Below, piece after piece: positions 1 to 13,600 of a stretch of 64,000 bases of DNA. Below the pieces are notes generated by a model that saw nothing but the letters and a program-made list of their open reading frames with translations, was not told the origin of the DNA and did no database searches. The position numbers and the translations under genes were made by a program. Position 1 is the stretch's first letter, and each line of letters begins with the position of its first letter. Origin of the DNA: Eucommia ulmoides (taxonomy: Eukaryota; Streptophyta; Magnoliopsida; Garryales; Eucommiaceae); NCBI GenBank assembly GCA_016647705.1, contig CM028327.1:43526017-43590016 (forward strand). Reading direction: 5' to 3'.

Positions 1-111
1 CTCTAAGTCACGTGGCGACAACTTCTATCATTGCGCCAAAATTCTCCCTCACATTTTTAATTTTTAACTGAAAAGAAAAATATGATAATGGAAATTGTTG
101 TTAGTATATAC

Positions 112-2955
112 CTCATAGAGGTACCAGGAGACAAAAGCATCAGTGGCAGCATACTGCAGTTTTTCTTTTGATAAAACATCAGCCTCCCAATTTCCTAATC
201 TAATTTTGGTTGGCTTTGGAAGCTGCAAAAAATATTTTTGTTCTCAATAACACTAGGAACATAATTGTATTTGGCAACGAAAATTATTCATAAATTGTTT
301 TATACTTTATGAGAACAAAACCAAAGAAGTGTAGGGCGGTCTTGGGCCTCTCTCAACTCCAAAAGCTACCTTATGAGGTGAGATTTTTCCTCACACTTAT
401 AACCTAACCACCAACCCCTTCCACATCCGATATCAGATAAACTCAACAAGAAGTTAGTTTGGTTACAATATTAGTCTCGTATTGTTTTTTAATTTTACTT
501 AAATGTAAAGCATACATTTACATATTTATTTTAGGCAATCAAATTTCTAAAATTATAGATAAAAATACATATATGAGATTAAATACGACTAAATAAAATA
601 ATTATAGAAAAAAAAATGAAAGAAAAAAATATATAGCACTTCTCTAGATCCGTGGCTAACAAGATTTGAAGGGGTACGTCATTAATAAATTCAAAAATAT
701 CGATCTTGTCCCTTCAAATGAGATTAAATAGGGAAGGAACAAAAACATTTTTATTTTATTTTTTGTTTCTCAAAATTCCAAGAATTTTTTAATTAATCTC
801 AATTTTGAGACTATTTGGGAACAGAAACATATTAACCAAACATGTTTATGTCCTAGAATTTAAAATTCCGACTACGAGAACAAGAATTAGGGATCATAAA
901 CACTAAAACAGAAGGGGGGCCTAACCTGCTTACAAATAAGCTTTTCAGTTAGTGATTCCAGACTCCAATTCTTGGGATTTCCGGCAAACTTTTGGTTAGC
1001 TAGATAAGACAGATCTTCCAATGCTTTCACAGATACATTATGATCTTTGAAAAGCTTAACAGCATCATTGGCTATGCATACTCCAACCTAAATATATATA
1101 CATATATATAAGCAGCATATTGAGTTCTTGCAACTTCATGAATAATCAAGACAAAAAAAGAACGATAGTACAGGCAAAATCATATTACCTTAAGAGATGA
1201 AGGATCCTCAAGTAGAAATTTCAAGTTTTGAGGGATTCCAGAATGAATGATATGCATTACATGACAACGACTTATATCGCCACATATCTGCAGAACTGCA
1301 GCCTTACCGGGAGGAACACCTGCAGAGTTTAGATTGTTAGAATCACAGGTCGAATTTGTGAGTCTTCCTAAAACAGTCCATATATGGAAGGAGCTACTCA
1401 ACTTAAACCATATGATTTGAAGTAGAGATGGAAATATGGGTATTGAGTCTATTGACACAAAAGCACGACACAACCTACAAGAAATTATCGTGTATGGGTT
1501 TCACCTTAACAGGTTTCAAGTCGTTATTGTGTCAGGCACGACAAACAGAAAAATAAACAAGTCATGTTTTGAATTTATTTGCTAACCCAATAATTGACAT
1601 GATAATTTGAATCAGATTTTGGGTTAACCATTAATAGGTGACATAATAAGTGACATGAAATTAATCGATCAATTTATTAGACATTTTAATGAATTATTTT
1701 ACAAAAACACATATGTATATATAATAATCAAATTAATGTGCAATGTGTTAAATGAGTGTTCTACGACTTGATTAATTTTCATGTCTTGTCAAGTTATTAT
1801 TGTGTGACATGGTTAACTATCGTATCATGTTCGTGTTTCAATATTTTTACACGATATGTTATCGTGTTCGTAGAAACCCAATGGGCCTAACTCATTTTCG
1901 CAAGACACCTTGTAAGAGAAGAATTGCCCTCAACTTTATATATATAGCTCAGGATCAGGTAACACAAGCGATGTGGGATTCAATGTGTCCCTTCATGTGC
2001 AAGGTGGACTTTGACAAACTATTGTGAACGAATATCGAAGGGCCCAACATCAACGTGGAATTCAACACGCCCCCTCACGCCTCACGCGCCGGGTAAATTT
2101 ATTGACAAACCACTACGAACAAATATCAGGGGGTCATCATTGATGTAAGATTTAACACGCCCAACATCAGACAAAAATCTGGCTCTAATACCACTTAAAA
2201 ACCCAATGGGCCTAACTCACTCTCACAAGACGCCTTGTAAGAAGAGAATTGCCCTTGGCTTTATATAGTTAAGATCAGTAATACAAGCGATGTGGGATTC
2301 AACAGTGTCGTTTTTGTGTAAGCAGATGATACAACATGAAACATGACCCAATGATAAGCATTGCTAGGCCTATTGATCAATAATATTAAATGGGAATGGA
2401 ATCTCCAATTGGGAAGGTGCACATTGATCAAACAAAGTAACATGGAAATTAAAACTTCAAATTCATACTCAGCATCAACATGCAATGATCATATGAAGCC
2501 TCAAACACAAACTGCAAAAATGATGTGCCAGAAATTAGTTGATTTAACAAACCTCTTCTAAACGTTGGTTTCCACTCAATATCAAATCCAAGAATTGCTT
2601 GACTCGAATCTCTTCTCTTAGTTTCAACAAATTTTAACAGCTCCTCTGCTGCTTGCCCTACCTCATGAACTGTTCTGCTATACACAATATGACCCCCAAA
2701 ATTCATTGTGGGGTATTTCAACGCTAAATTATCTGATAGATAGAACACAAAGAAAATATCCATATCAGTTATATCACAACAAATATAAATTAAATTGATA
2801 TGTTGGAGCTCAGATTAATGCAGGAAAGCGTATTTAATCTTTAAATAAATCCATTTTGGGAGCCATATTACCTTTTTCACAAATATATATATATATTAAA
2901 ATCTAATGGGCCTAACTCACCATCAAAAGACGCCTTGTAAGATGAGAATTGCCTT

Positions 2956-2998
<43 letters not shown>

Positions 2999-5900
2999 AA
3001 ATCTAATGAGCCTAACTCACTCTCAAAAGACGCCTTGTAAGATGAGGATTGCCTTAGGCTTTATATATAGCTCAGGATCAAGTAACACAACAAGCGAAGT
3101 GGGATTCAACATGTCCCCTCATGCACATGGTGGACTTTTTGACAAACCACTACGAACGGATATCAGGGAAAAGGCCCAACATCAATGTGAAATTCAACAC
3201 ACCCAACATCAAACAAGAGACTTTGCTCTGATATCACGTAGTAACTCAGTAAGCCTAACTCACTCTTAAAAGACGTCTTGTAAGATGAGGATTGCCCTAG
3301 ACTTTATATATAGATTAGGATCAGGTAACACTAACAATGTGGGATCCAACAATATATATATATATATATATAGATGATCCTAAGCTGCAATGTTAGAATG
3401 TAAAAGTAAAATTAGCATCATAGTAGTTTATGAAATGAAAAAAATAAAAATTTAGATAAAGCAATACTCAATTAATGTACTTGTTATTGAGAAAGATGAC
3501 AGGATAATTTTGTGAAAATATGATCTTTCCACAGGCCCAGAACGTTTTCTCAAACCAAAATAGAACAGAAATAACACGACGAATTTTAGCATGTAAAACC
3601 CTCCTCAATTGAAGGTAAAAACCACAGGACTCGTAGGTCACTTAAATTTTCCACTATAATAAATAATGGGATTACAAACCTCACACTTTGGTGGATCTCT
3701 CAAACAATACACAAAGATATTGTCTTCAATTTGTAGGTAAAACTTCACAAATTGGCTCTCACTAATCTTCCAAAAAAATTGGGGTTTTCTCTTACTTTCT
3801 CTCTCTACAATTTTCTGTGTAGAGAACTTATTAGCTTCTGCTTGCTCATCTCCTCTATTTATAGAGAAGAGATTGAGCAGATTTCAGTCTGAACAAATCT
3901 TGAAAATGATCAAGATTTGAGGTGCAACTTCAGACTCTTCATGTACAGCAGCCTTCCCATTGTAAAAAATTGTGAGCTCTCTGGATCGTTTTTCTTCCTT
4001 CACATGTGCAATCATCTTTTCCTTTTTACTTGTACTGCATTTGTTGACTTTTGCCTTTTTTTTCTTTTGGCCTTTTGTGGACTTTTGTTGAGTTAATTGT
4101 ATCCACCCAAATTTGGAAGTGATAATTGAACCCAACAAATCTCCCCCTCACGACCAATTTGGGAATGAAGCTAAACCTGCAACCTCCTTACAGACTTCTA
4201 GCTTTTCTTTGGGTAGATCTTTCGTCATCATGTTAACCCCGTTATCATTGGTGTAGATCTTCTCAAGTTGTAGCAACTTGTTATCATCGATGTGTTTAGA
4301 CTTCGAGTGAAAAGTCAGGTTCTTGATGAGGTGGATAGCACTCTGACTATCGCGGTGGAGAGTATACTTCTCTTGATTCTAACCCAACTCTTGTAGAAAC
4401 TTCTTCCTCCACAGGATCTCCTTACATCCTTCAGTGATTGCAATGTATTCTGCTTCTGTGGTGGATAAGGCAACACATTTTTGTAAACGTGATTGCCACG
4501 AAACAGCTCCCCCTACAAATGTTATCAAGTATCCTGATATGGATTTTCTCGAAACCACATCGCCAGCCACATCTGCATTTGTATGTCCTTCCAATACGGG
4601 TTTTCCATTGCCAAAACATAAACAATGATTGGATGTCCCCCTGAGATACCTGAGTACCCCTTTGACTGTTTCCCAAAGTTCCTTTCCAGGATTTGAAAGA
4701 AAACGGCTTGCAAAGCCAACTGCGTGAGCGATGTCTGGTCTGTTGCATACCATGGCGTACATCAAACTGTCAACCGCCGATACATAAGGCACCTTATCCA
4801 TTTCTAATTTTTCCTCCTTACTTAAAGGACATTATCTCGCACTAAGCTTGAAGTGACTTGCAAGTGGAGAACTAACAGCCTTAGTTTTACTCATGTTGAA
4901 TCTTTCAATGACCTTTTCAACATAGCATTCTTGAAATAGCCAAATTCTGCGATTCTGCCTATCACGGGTAATCGTCATGCCAAAAATTTGTTTTGTTGCT
5001 CCTAAGTCTTTCATTGCAAAGGATTTGCTCAACTCTTTCTTCAACTTGTTAATTTTGGCGCTGTCACGGCCAAAGATTAACATATCATCAACATAGAGTA
5101 GAAGAATGATAAAGTCACCATCAGAAATTTCTTGATGAAGACGCAGTGATCCGCCGTTATTCAGTTGTACTTATTTTTCTCCATAAATGAGTCAAACTTT
5201 TTAAACCACTGTCTTGTGTCTGTTTTAGACCATACAAGTTTTTCTTCAGTCTGCACATTAGTTTCTCTTTTCCTTTGACTAGGAAACTTTCGCGTTACTC
5301 CATGTAAATTTCCTCGTCAAGAGCTCCATGCAAAAATGCAGTTTTTACGTCAATTTATTCAACCTCCAGATTAAGACTGGATGCAAGGCCAATAACAACT
5401 CGGATCGAAGACATTTTCACCACGGGTGAAAATATTTTGTCAAAATCAACACTTTTCCTCTGCCCGAATCCTTTCACAAGCAATCTTGCTTTGTAACGTG
5501 GTTGTGAGTTATGTTCTTTATTTTTTATCATATACACCCACTTATTCTTGAGAACTTTCCTACTCTGCGATAGTTTCACCAGATCAAATGTATGGTTCTC
5601 ATGCAAGGATTTCATCTCTTCTTGCATGACTTTCAACCACTCACCTCTATGTTGATCTGCAACAAGTTCTTCATAACTCTCAGGTTCTCCCCCTTCAGTG
5701 AGCATCACATACTCATGAAGAGAATATTTGCAACTCGATTATCACTCTCGGGTAGATCTTCTCGGTTCTTGTTGGACTTGTTCCAGAATCGATTCTGGTT
5801 CCGAACTGCTAGCTGGTAGAGCCACATCATCAGGATCTAGTATTGTTCCCTCATCACCAGAATTTATTGGTGAAGGGGAGATTTGTTGGGTTCAATCATC

Positions 5901-8900
5901 ACTCCCAAATTTGAATGGATGCAATTAACTCAACAAAAGTCCACAAAAGGCAAAAAAAAAAAAAAAAAGTCAACAAATACAGTACAAAGGAAAAGATGTT
6001 TGCACATGTGAAGGAAGAAAAACGATCCAGAGAGCTCACAATTTTTTACAGTGGGAAGACTGTTACACATAAAGAGTCTGAAGTTGCGCCTCAAATCTTG
6101 ATCCTTTTCAAGATTTGTTCAGACTAAAATCTGCTCAATCTCTTCTCTATAAATAGAGGAGATCCAAGGAGAAGTTAAGAAGTTCTCTACACAGAAAATT
6201 GTAGAGAGAGAAAGTGAGAGAAAACCCCAATTTTTTTGGAAGATTAATGAGAGCTAATTTGTGAAATTTTACCCACAAATTGAAGATAATATATGTGTAT
6301 ACTGTTTGAGAGATCTACCAAAGTGTGAGGTTGTATTGTTTGAGAGATCCACTAAAGTGTGAGGTTTGTAATCCCATTATTTATTATAGTGAAAAATTTA
6401 AGTGGTCTACGGGTCCCGTGATTTTTACCTTCAATTGATCAAATTGACTGCATTTAACTATGCAAATTGGAAGTGGAGATGGAAGATCTTTTGTACATAA
6501 AAGATCTATGGAAACCCATTGTAATGCCAACACAGGAGGCAGCATCGACAACGGATGACAAAGCCGGCGAAACAACAACATCAACCACGAGCACATTGAC
6601 AACCCCATCAGACGTTGATTGGTCCGTGCAGAACCGGAAATGTGCTGCCCAAATCCGGCAATGGATTGACAAAAGCATTTTTCAAAATTTTGCTAATGAA
6701 TATGATGCTTATGCTCTTTGACAAAAGTTGGAAAAAATGTATGCAAGGACAACCGCACATAATAAAGTAAATTTGATGCGACGATTAGTCAATCTGAAAT
6801 ACAAATATGGAAGCAGTGTATCGGAACATATGAGCAAGTTCCAAGACATTATTAATCAACTCAATTCTATGAAAGTGATTGTAGATGACGAGTTGCAAGC
6901 GTTGCTGATGTTGAGTTCTCTACCAAATAGTTGGAACACATTAGTCGTGTCAGTTAGCAACTCTGCTCCAGAGGAAAACTTACCGTGGATATGGTAAAAG
7001 ACAAAATGTTAAACAAAGAGTCCAGACGAAAAGACGAAGGATACACTCCTGAGTCTGAAGTGCTTGTCTCAGAAAAGCAAAGCAAGCAAGAAAGGCGTGG
7101 GAGAAACAGAAGTCGAAATCCCCACGATCAAGAAAGATGACGATCTAAATCCAAATTTAGATTTGACAAGAAGTGTCATCACTGTGGCAAACCCGGACAT
7201 TTCATTCGAGAATGTCGAAAGTTGAAGGCGAAGCAATCCCCAAATCAGGAAGCCGAAACCCGAACAAATGACACTGCTATTGTCATTAATGAGGCTGTCA
7301 TTGTTCGAGATGATAACTACGTCAATCTTGTATCGCAAGATTCCACCTGGGTTATTGACTCAGGAACCTCCTTCCATGTCACGTCACGACTAGATTTCTT
7401 CTCATCTTACACTCAAGGAGAATACGAACGTGTGAAAATGGGAAATGATGGTGCATCTAAAATTGTTGGTACTATCAGCAATGTTTGTCTCGCATCCAAT
7501 CTTGGATGCAAGCTACTTTTGAAAGACGTGAGACATGTCCCTGATCTCCGTCTCAATTTAATCTCTACCGGGAAGCTTGACGACAAAGGCTATAACAATT
7601 ACTTTGGTGAAGACAAATGGAAACTTGCCACAAAGGTAATTTGATGGTAGCAAAAGGCAAGAAAGACACATCTCTATATCACAGAAGCCAAGTTATGTAG
7701 ATGAGAGGTAAATACAACTAGGAAAGAAGTCCCCACCGAGCTATGGCATAAGCGGCTCGGACACATGAGTGAGAAAGGTCTTAAAATCTTTTCTAAGAAA
7801 AAGCTCTTGCCAGGAATGAAAGATACACCCTTGCAAACCTATGTTGATTGTGTTGTGGGAAAGCAACATAGAGTTACATTTCAAACTCATCCACCATCTA
7901 GAAGGAAGAATATTCTAGATCTGATATACACAAATGTTTGCTCAATGAGTCATAAGTCATTGGGAGGTGCTCTTCACTTCATGACTTTCATTGACGACCA
8001 CTCTAGAAAAGTGTGGGCCTTTGCCTTAAAAACCAAAGATCAAGTGGTGGAAATTTTCAGGCAGTTTCATGTAAAAGTTGAGAGAAAAATTAGCAGATAT
8101 TTGAAGTGCGTACGTGCAGACAACGGTGGTGAATACCACGGACCATTGCTGGAAAAGTAAATACCTAAGACACCTCAGCATAACGGTGTCGCAGAAAGGA
8201 TGAACAGAACCATCTGTGAAAAAGTCAGATATATGCTGTCAGATGCAAAGTTGTCGAACTCCTTTTGAGAGGAGGCAATGAGGACAGTAGTTGATTTAAT
8301 CAACTTTTATCCATCAGTTTCACTGAACTATGACGTACCAGAAAGAGTCTAGACGGAGAAAGACGTTTCGTACAAACACCTAAAAGTGTTTGGCTTCAGA
8401 GTGTTTGTTCACATTCCAAAAGATGAGAGGTCCAAGTTGGATGGAAAGACAAAGTAATGCATCTTTGTGAGATACGCCCATGAAGAGTTCAGCTACAGAC
8501 TAGCAAAAGGATCATCAGAAGTAGAGACATGGTATTTCTTGAAGATCAAATAGCTGGAGACTTTGAGAAACCAAAAAAGACACAACCAAATGAATTTCCA
8601 GTAAATCTCAGACTTAACTCTTCTCCAACACTTATTAACAATCTCATGCTAAGACAGAGAAACTAAAAACAGTTGAAATAAATCTCTTGCTACAACATCA
8701 TCCAACTATGATCAACATTTTTATAGTTTTTCACTTAATCAAACCTATTTATCAATTGAAACAAAAAATAATACAAAGAGATTTTTACCTTGATAAGAAG
8801 AATGATGAAATTTGTAGAACCGATTTCGAGGGCAAGGCAATAGCGAAAACGAATCTGAATTTCGCACTGAGCTGCCTTCCATTTGCTTTTGTTGTTTTCG

Positions 8901-9107
8901 GAAGGCAAATAATGAATCCGGCAACCGCCGACTAGTTTTCCGGCGGTGATCTTCTTCGCTGTAACTTTTCACTTGAAGCCTCTCGATTGAAGAAGAAGAA
9001 GAAGAGCTGGCCGATCGGAATACTGCTTCGATTGCTTCAAGCTCTTCGTCTGTGAAGGGTCGATCCCAGTCGGAGGGAATCGGAGAGGAGTTGGCTCCAT
9101 TTTCCAT
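112..9107 (-). CDS. WEX: Werner-syndrome-like 3'-5' exonuclease, copy 1 (3' end outside window)
   Basis: DEDDy-type 3'-5' exonuclease related to the nuclease domain of human WRN; the plant family acts on recessed 3' ends of DNA in the nucleus. Exons on the minus strand: 9107-8789, 2732-2553, 1319-1189, 1087-926 and 222-112; phases agree at every junction and all have GT-AG borders. These give 301 codons; a short final exon (15 codons in copy 2) must lie left of position 1. The start at 9107 opens with MENGANSS, followed by an acidic WDRPFTDEELEAIEA motif typical of the family N-terminus. Exo I is GFDIEW (catalytic D and E), Exo II is in VGVCIANDAVKLF, and Exo III is YAATDAF. Intron 1 is about 6 kb because it holds a Copia element and two TRIM copies. 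A near-identical gene model lies upstream at 10.6-15.4 kb. Confidence 0.85.
1869..2304 (-). mobile_element. TRIM-like non-autonomous LTR retrotransposon, copy A
   Basis: Short element with two terminal repeats of about 110 bp (1869 to about 1985 and about 2193-2304), both containing the core CCAATGGGCCTAACTCA and ending near GATGTGGGATTCAA. Reading on the minus strand, the first repeat is followed by a site resembling TGGTATTAGAGCC, close to the initiator-tRNA-Met primer binding site used by TRIMs. The interior has no coding capacity. It is flanked by GTGTT (1864-1868) and GTGTC (2305-2309), a 4/5 match consistent with a target duplication. It lies in intron 1 of exonuclease copy 1. Confidence 0.72.
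2897..3351 (-). mobile_element. TRIM-like element, copy B, with extra LTR piece and (TA)n tract
   Basis: Same family as the element at 1869-2304. Terminal-repeat-like sequences are seen three times: about 2897-2970, 2996-3110 and 3237-3351. The first is separated from the second by a long TA microsatellite (about 2962-2996), so it is either a partial duplicate or the remains of a second insertion. A primer-site-like GCTCTGATATCA (complement of TGATATCAGAGC) sits beside the right repeat near 3222. No coding capacity is seen. Confidence 0.65.
3391..8620. mobile_element. Ty1/Copia LTR retrotransposon, broken, halves in opposite orientation
   Basis: A fossil Copia element inside intron 1 of the first exonuclease gene. 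Parts from left to right: an LTR on the minus strand (4137 down to about 3391, begins TGTTGGGTTCAA and likely ends CTAACA), a purine-rich tract beside it, reverse transcriptase and RNase H on the minus strand (about 5880-4379, including an ALSTTEAEYIA motif), then an LTR on the plus strand (from 5884), gag with a CCHC zinc knuckle near 7174, aspartic protease (WVIDSGTSFHVT) and integrase on the plus strand to about 8.6 kb. The two halves thus face away from one another. Both LTRs carry a CTATAAATAG box. The LTRs match at roughly nine in ten positions by eye, which suggests an insertion a few million years old. The element is broken, with of the order of ten or more breaks. Confidence 0.85.
6129..6175 (+). 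promoter_or_regulatory. Promoter box of the plus-strand Copia LTR
   Basis: CTATAAATAGAGGAGAT in the LTR that starts at 5884; the mirror copy lies in the minus-strand LTR around 3850-3870. This is the usual position of an LTR promoter. Any transcript of the left LTR would run in the direction of the exonuclease gene. Confidence 0.5.
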
Positions 9108-10114
9108 TTTTGTGAGAAAACTTAGAATATGCACACACACACACACGGGCGGGCGCGGGTCAAGAAGTCATGGCCGTCTGAAAAATTTGGAGCTTAATCG
9201 AAAAAATTTAAATTTTTAAGGGGTTTTAACACTTTGCACCCCTAGAGTTTGATAATTATCTCATTATGGTCCTCATAGTTGCAATAGGCCCTCCAAAATT
9301 CTTCAAGAACGTTAAGTGAAAACATTTCAAATTTGATTCAATCACTATATATTAACTATATATTTTTATATTTTAATTTTATAAATTATTACGAGCATTT
9401 TAAAAAATATTTAAATATTAAACATTCCAAGTTTTAAATTTTGCTTAGCACCTCTGGTTTCTCAAGATCGACCCTGGTTGCAATTTGACATATAACCATT
9501 GCTCGTTAGTCCAAACAATAACTCCATCACATTTTTTGACAACAAATAGTCAACTTTCATACAACTAATTATTTTTAAGAGAATTTTACGGACACTTTCA
9601 ACATTTTCCTCTTCTCGCAATTTTTTTACAACATATACACACGCGCGCGTATTATATGTATATTTTATGAGTACTTGGAATGGAAGTAGAATGGAGAGGG
9701 AAGAGACTGAAATTATCTATAAACCCTCTTAAAAACAATCAAGTGTTCGGTAGATGATTGTTTTTTATCCAAAATTATAATGAGGATAATGATTTAGTCT
9801 ATAATAGGATGATTAAGAAACTTCAAGGCCCAATTTGATTATTTTTTTCAATTCTTAATTTCTGTTATAAAGTCTAATTCTTGTGCATGCATATTTCTAA
9901 TTACATTTTAGAATATTTAGGAATAATGGAGCTTAATGTGCTATTGAAATTTTATTTAAAAAAAAAAAATCAAGGAATTAGATTAGATTTAAATTTGATT
10001 AGATTCAATCGAAAATAACTACACAATAATATGGTGAAATAAAAAATTAAGGTGCAAAAAGAATAAAATCTATTTTTTAAAGGCAATATAAACTTAACCC
10101 CATGATGACCGAGT

Positions 10115-10150
<36 letters not shown>

Positions 10151-10613
10151 TCATCAATAAATCACTTTTGAAAGTGTTAAAATGGTGAAATTACAAGAAG
10201 ATTCTCTTCCAACTAATTGCAAAAAAAAAAAAAAAAAAGATTATTGAGAAAATTAATTTACCGAATAGGCTAAGTTGGCATTTGGTTTCATGGAATTGGA
10301 ATTTAAAACGAATCGTATGAAACTTCTCATTGTCTTTGTTGAATTTATTTTGAATTCCAATTCGGAGGCTCCAATTCTTTACAGCCAAACGATACCTAAA
10401 CAAAGAGCAAAATCAACTATTTTTGCTGACGAAAGAGGTCGATCGAGTGTAATTTTTATAATAAATAGGAAGACGTGGCATTTTTAGTGTTTCAGTTTCT
10501 GTTCCAATAAAATTTTGGACAGATATTCGAGAACAAAATATAATTTTTTGGTGTTCTCAATAATTTGTTCCAAAAAAACAGGGAACAAAACAAAAACACT
10601 TCTTTTGACCATC
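9108..10613. other. Intergenic DNA between the two exonuclease copies
   Basis: AT-rich. Contains a (CA)n tract just upstream of the copy 1 start (9131-9146), part of a foldback MITE (about 9225-9500: ACTTTGCACCCCTAGAG) and the TA/CA microsatellite. I see no gene. Confidence 0.7.
10114..10150. repeat. (TA)n(CA)n microsatellite
   Basis: Alternating TA repeats pass into CA repeats between the two exonuclease genes. Similar TA tracts occur at 2962-2996, 3351-3372, 17100-17115 and 37797-37816, and GA tracts at 28556-28576, 44298-44318 and 49733-49772. Confidence 0.9.
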
Positions 10614-13600
10614 CTATACATTGGCTCTTGTCATGGTATCTGGGAGGCTTTTCAGAACCTGTAAAGAACAATAACACCACATCATACTAAAAAAATTTAG
10701 TATCGAAAGATACTTACCAAATAAAACAAAGATAAATGTCCCGTTTGGTTACTGTTTCCGTTCCTTGATTTTTGTCCCGTTTTCAAAATTTTTGGATTTT
10801 CGCACAGAAACACGTTTGATAAGCACGTTTTTGTTCCCAAAATTTTAAGAGTATTTCCTAAATTCCTTAAAAAATTAAGAAAAAAAAATTGTTGATTCCT
10901 ATTCACTCCCACAAAATTATTCCAACCACCACCTTGGTAGCCACCATACATTTAAAGGAAAAAAAAACACAAATATTGCAACCAAACATGTTTTTTGTTT
11001 CTGTTCTCATAAACTAAAAGAAACAATTTAAGGAAAATGGTCGTTACTACATATGTCATGTTTATATTCCCGAAATACTCTAGAACAGAAATAGAATTCT
11101 CATCCCAATTTATTGGAAGTAGAAATAGAAAAGCAAAAACACTAACCAAACGCCACCCAAACAAACACTGGCTACGTACCTCGTATAGTGACCATGAGGC
11201 AAAGGCATCGGTGGCGGCATAGTGAAGTTGTTCTTTTGATAAAACATCGGCCTCCCAGTTTCCTAATTTAATTTTGGAGCGCTTCAAAAGCTGTAATTTT
11301 CATCAAACAATTTGAATTGAGGAATATATACACAATATTATCGAAGAAATATAGGGCCTGTTTGTCTGGCACAATTTGGTAACGTTTTTCTTCGTAAGTA
11401 ATTTTTATAATAAAAAATAGTTATAACGTAGGGATGATATCTTAGGTAGCTTTTGGTGTCATGGAATTGGAGCATCTAAATTGGGATAAAAACCGCATAT
11501 GTGTAAAAATATAAAGATTTAGATGCGTTTATTTTCAATTCCAATTTCATGGCTTGAATTCCGTGCTACCAAACACTACCTTAGTGTAATCAACTTAAAT
11601 AATCTCTCAATCAAAAATAAGGTGGATGGTTTGATAAACTTGAACTAGAGAGGTCTTAGTCCATCAAATATAAAAATGAGGTTTTTGCACTTTGCAGCCC
11701 TAAGTTTCAGAGAAATCTCATTTTAGCTCATGACCCATGTACTTTCAATTTGAAGTTTTGAACACATCAACCTTGAAGTGTCCCAACTGTGTCCAAATCA
11801 GTAACTCTATTATTTTTTATGACGGAAATTAGTCACGTGTTAAACACGGAATCACCCACATGAGTGAATTCCGTCATAAAAATGACGGAAAGACTAACTT
11901 GACACGATTTGTATACATCAGGGTTTAATGAGTTCAAATTGAAAGGACAATGCCTAAACTGGGATTTCTCTTAAACTTCAGGGGTACAAGGTGTAAAAAG
12001 CTCAATAAAAATTGAAGAAATGAAAAACAACTATTTTTTGCTGTACTTTCTCCTTTTTTTTAAGGTATTTTTCTGAAGCGCAAACAAACACTTCGTTTGT
12101 TTTTAGCCATTACCAAACGGTGCCTTAGTATGTCCATTCACAAATTTCTCCTGTTTCTATTCCTATAAAACTGGGAACAAAACATAGAAACTCAAAAAGA
12201 AAAATGTTATTGTTCTGCTCCCAGATTCTTAGGACAAATTTCGGGAAACAGAACAGAATTGTTCCTGATTTCTGTTTCTGTTCCAACTTCCAAGTAATCC
12301 GAGAACCGAAACACAAAACAAACGCTGCTCTAGAAACCCGCCATTCATAAGTACTTATCAAGGTTTGCCAAAACAAAAGTACAAATATATATACACAGAT
12401 ATACGTGTATACATATATGCAAATTAATATTCTCAAATATGGGTTAAGAACAGAACCTGCTTGTGAAGGAGCATTTCGGTTAGCGATTTTAGACTCCAAA
12501 GCTGGCAATCTCTACCGAACTTTTGATTGGCTAGAGAAGACAGATCTTCAAATGCTTCTACAGACACATTGTGATCTCTGAAAAGCTTACCAGCATCACT
12601 CTTTATGCCTACTCCAACCTGTGCATATGCAAGCAGTAAATTGGATAATTAAAAAAACATTGAATTAGGAAGAAAAATAAGGCACCGTTTGGTATGGCTT
12701 TCTTCAAGTACTCGTTAATTTTCTTCTTTATTTTTATTTTTCAAAGAAAGTTAAGACACCATTTGGTAATACTTTTTTTAAATACTTTTTAAAATAAAAA
12801 AAGTATTCTGACAAAAAAAAATTTACTCAAAAACAAAAGCATGTTAGGGCCTGTTTGGTTAGTATTTCCGCTCCCTGATTTCTGTTCCCACTCCCATAAT
12901 TTTGGGATTGATGTACAAAAACGCGTTTGGTAAAAACAATTATGTTCTCAACTACTACCAAATTTTTGGGAGTGATTCCTGAATTCCTTAAGCATGTGAG
13001 AAAAAAATTTGTTGATTCTTTTCACTCTCACTTTTTTTTTATTCCCAACCCATTCCCTATGGTGGGACACACTTGGTATTTTTAAATCTTAATGAGGTAC
13101 AATACTCATTTCATCCCCTTTCATTCCTGATCCAGGGGTCTATCTCTGCTCTCTGTCTTCTCTCCATTGCGAAGGTGCGCTGCTCTCTTCTCTCCATCCA
13201 AAGATGTTCATAGATGATTGAAAAAAAGTTGGTGGAAAGATCCTACTCCATCAATCGTCTTCTATTCCTCCTAGTATAAAATTGAAGGAAAAAAAATTGC
13301 TTTTAAAAAAATACTTAAAATCGTGTTTTTACTTTTTAATTACTTTTTTTAAATGTAAAACAAATGCTACTTTTAAAATTTAAGCAAAAAAGTATTTAAA
13401 AAAAGGCACTATCATCTAGTGCCTAATTTAACAAAAACCGAAAAGTAAAAGCAAAAAGAAAAGATCTAATGTTTATTTTTGATAGGGTGTTTTAGTGGTA
13501 TCCTGATAAAAGATCTCTTAGGTTGCGTTTGGGTAAGGAATTTGTAAAATGATGAGATTTCAAAATCCCCTCATTTACAAATCTCCTTGTTTAGGTAAAT

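Noticed and set aside
9131-9146. Alternative start of exonuclease copy 1 at 9146
   Set aside because: The 13 extra residues come from a CA microsatellite; the ATG at 9107 begins the family-like N-terminus.
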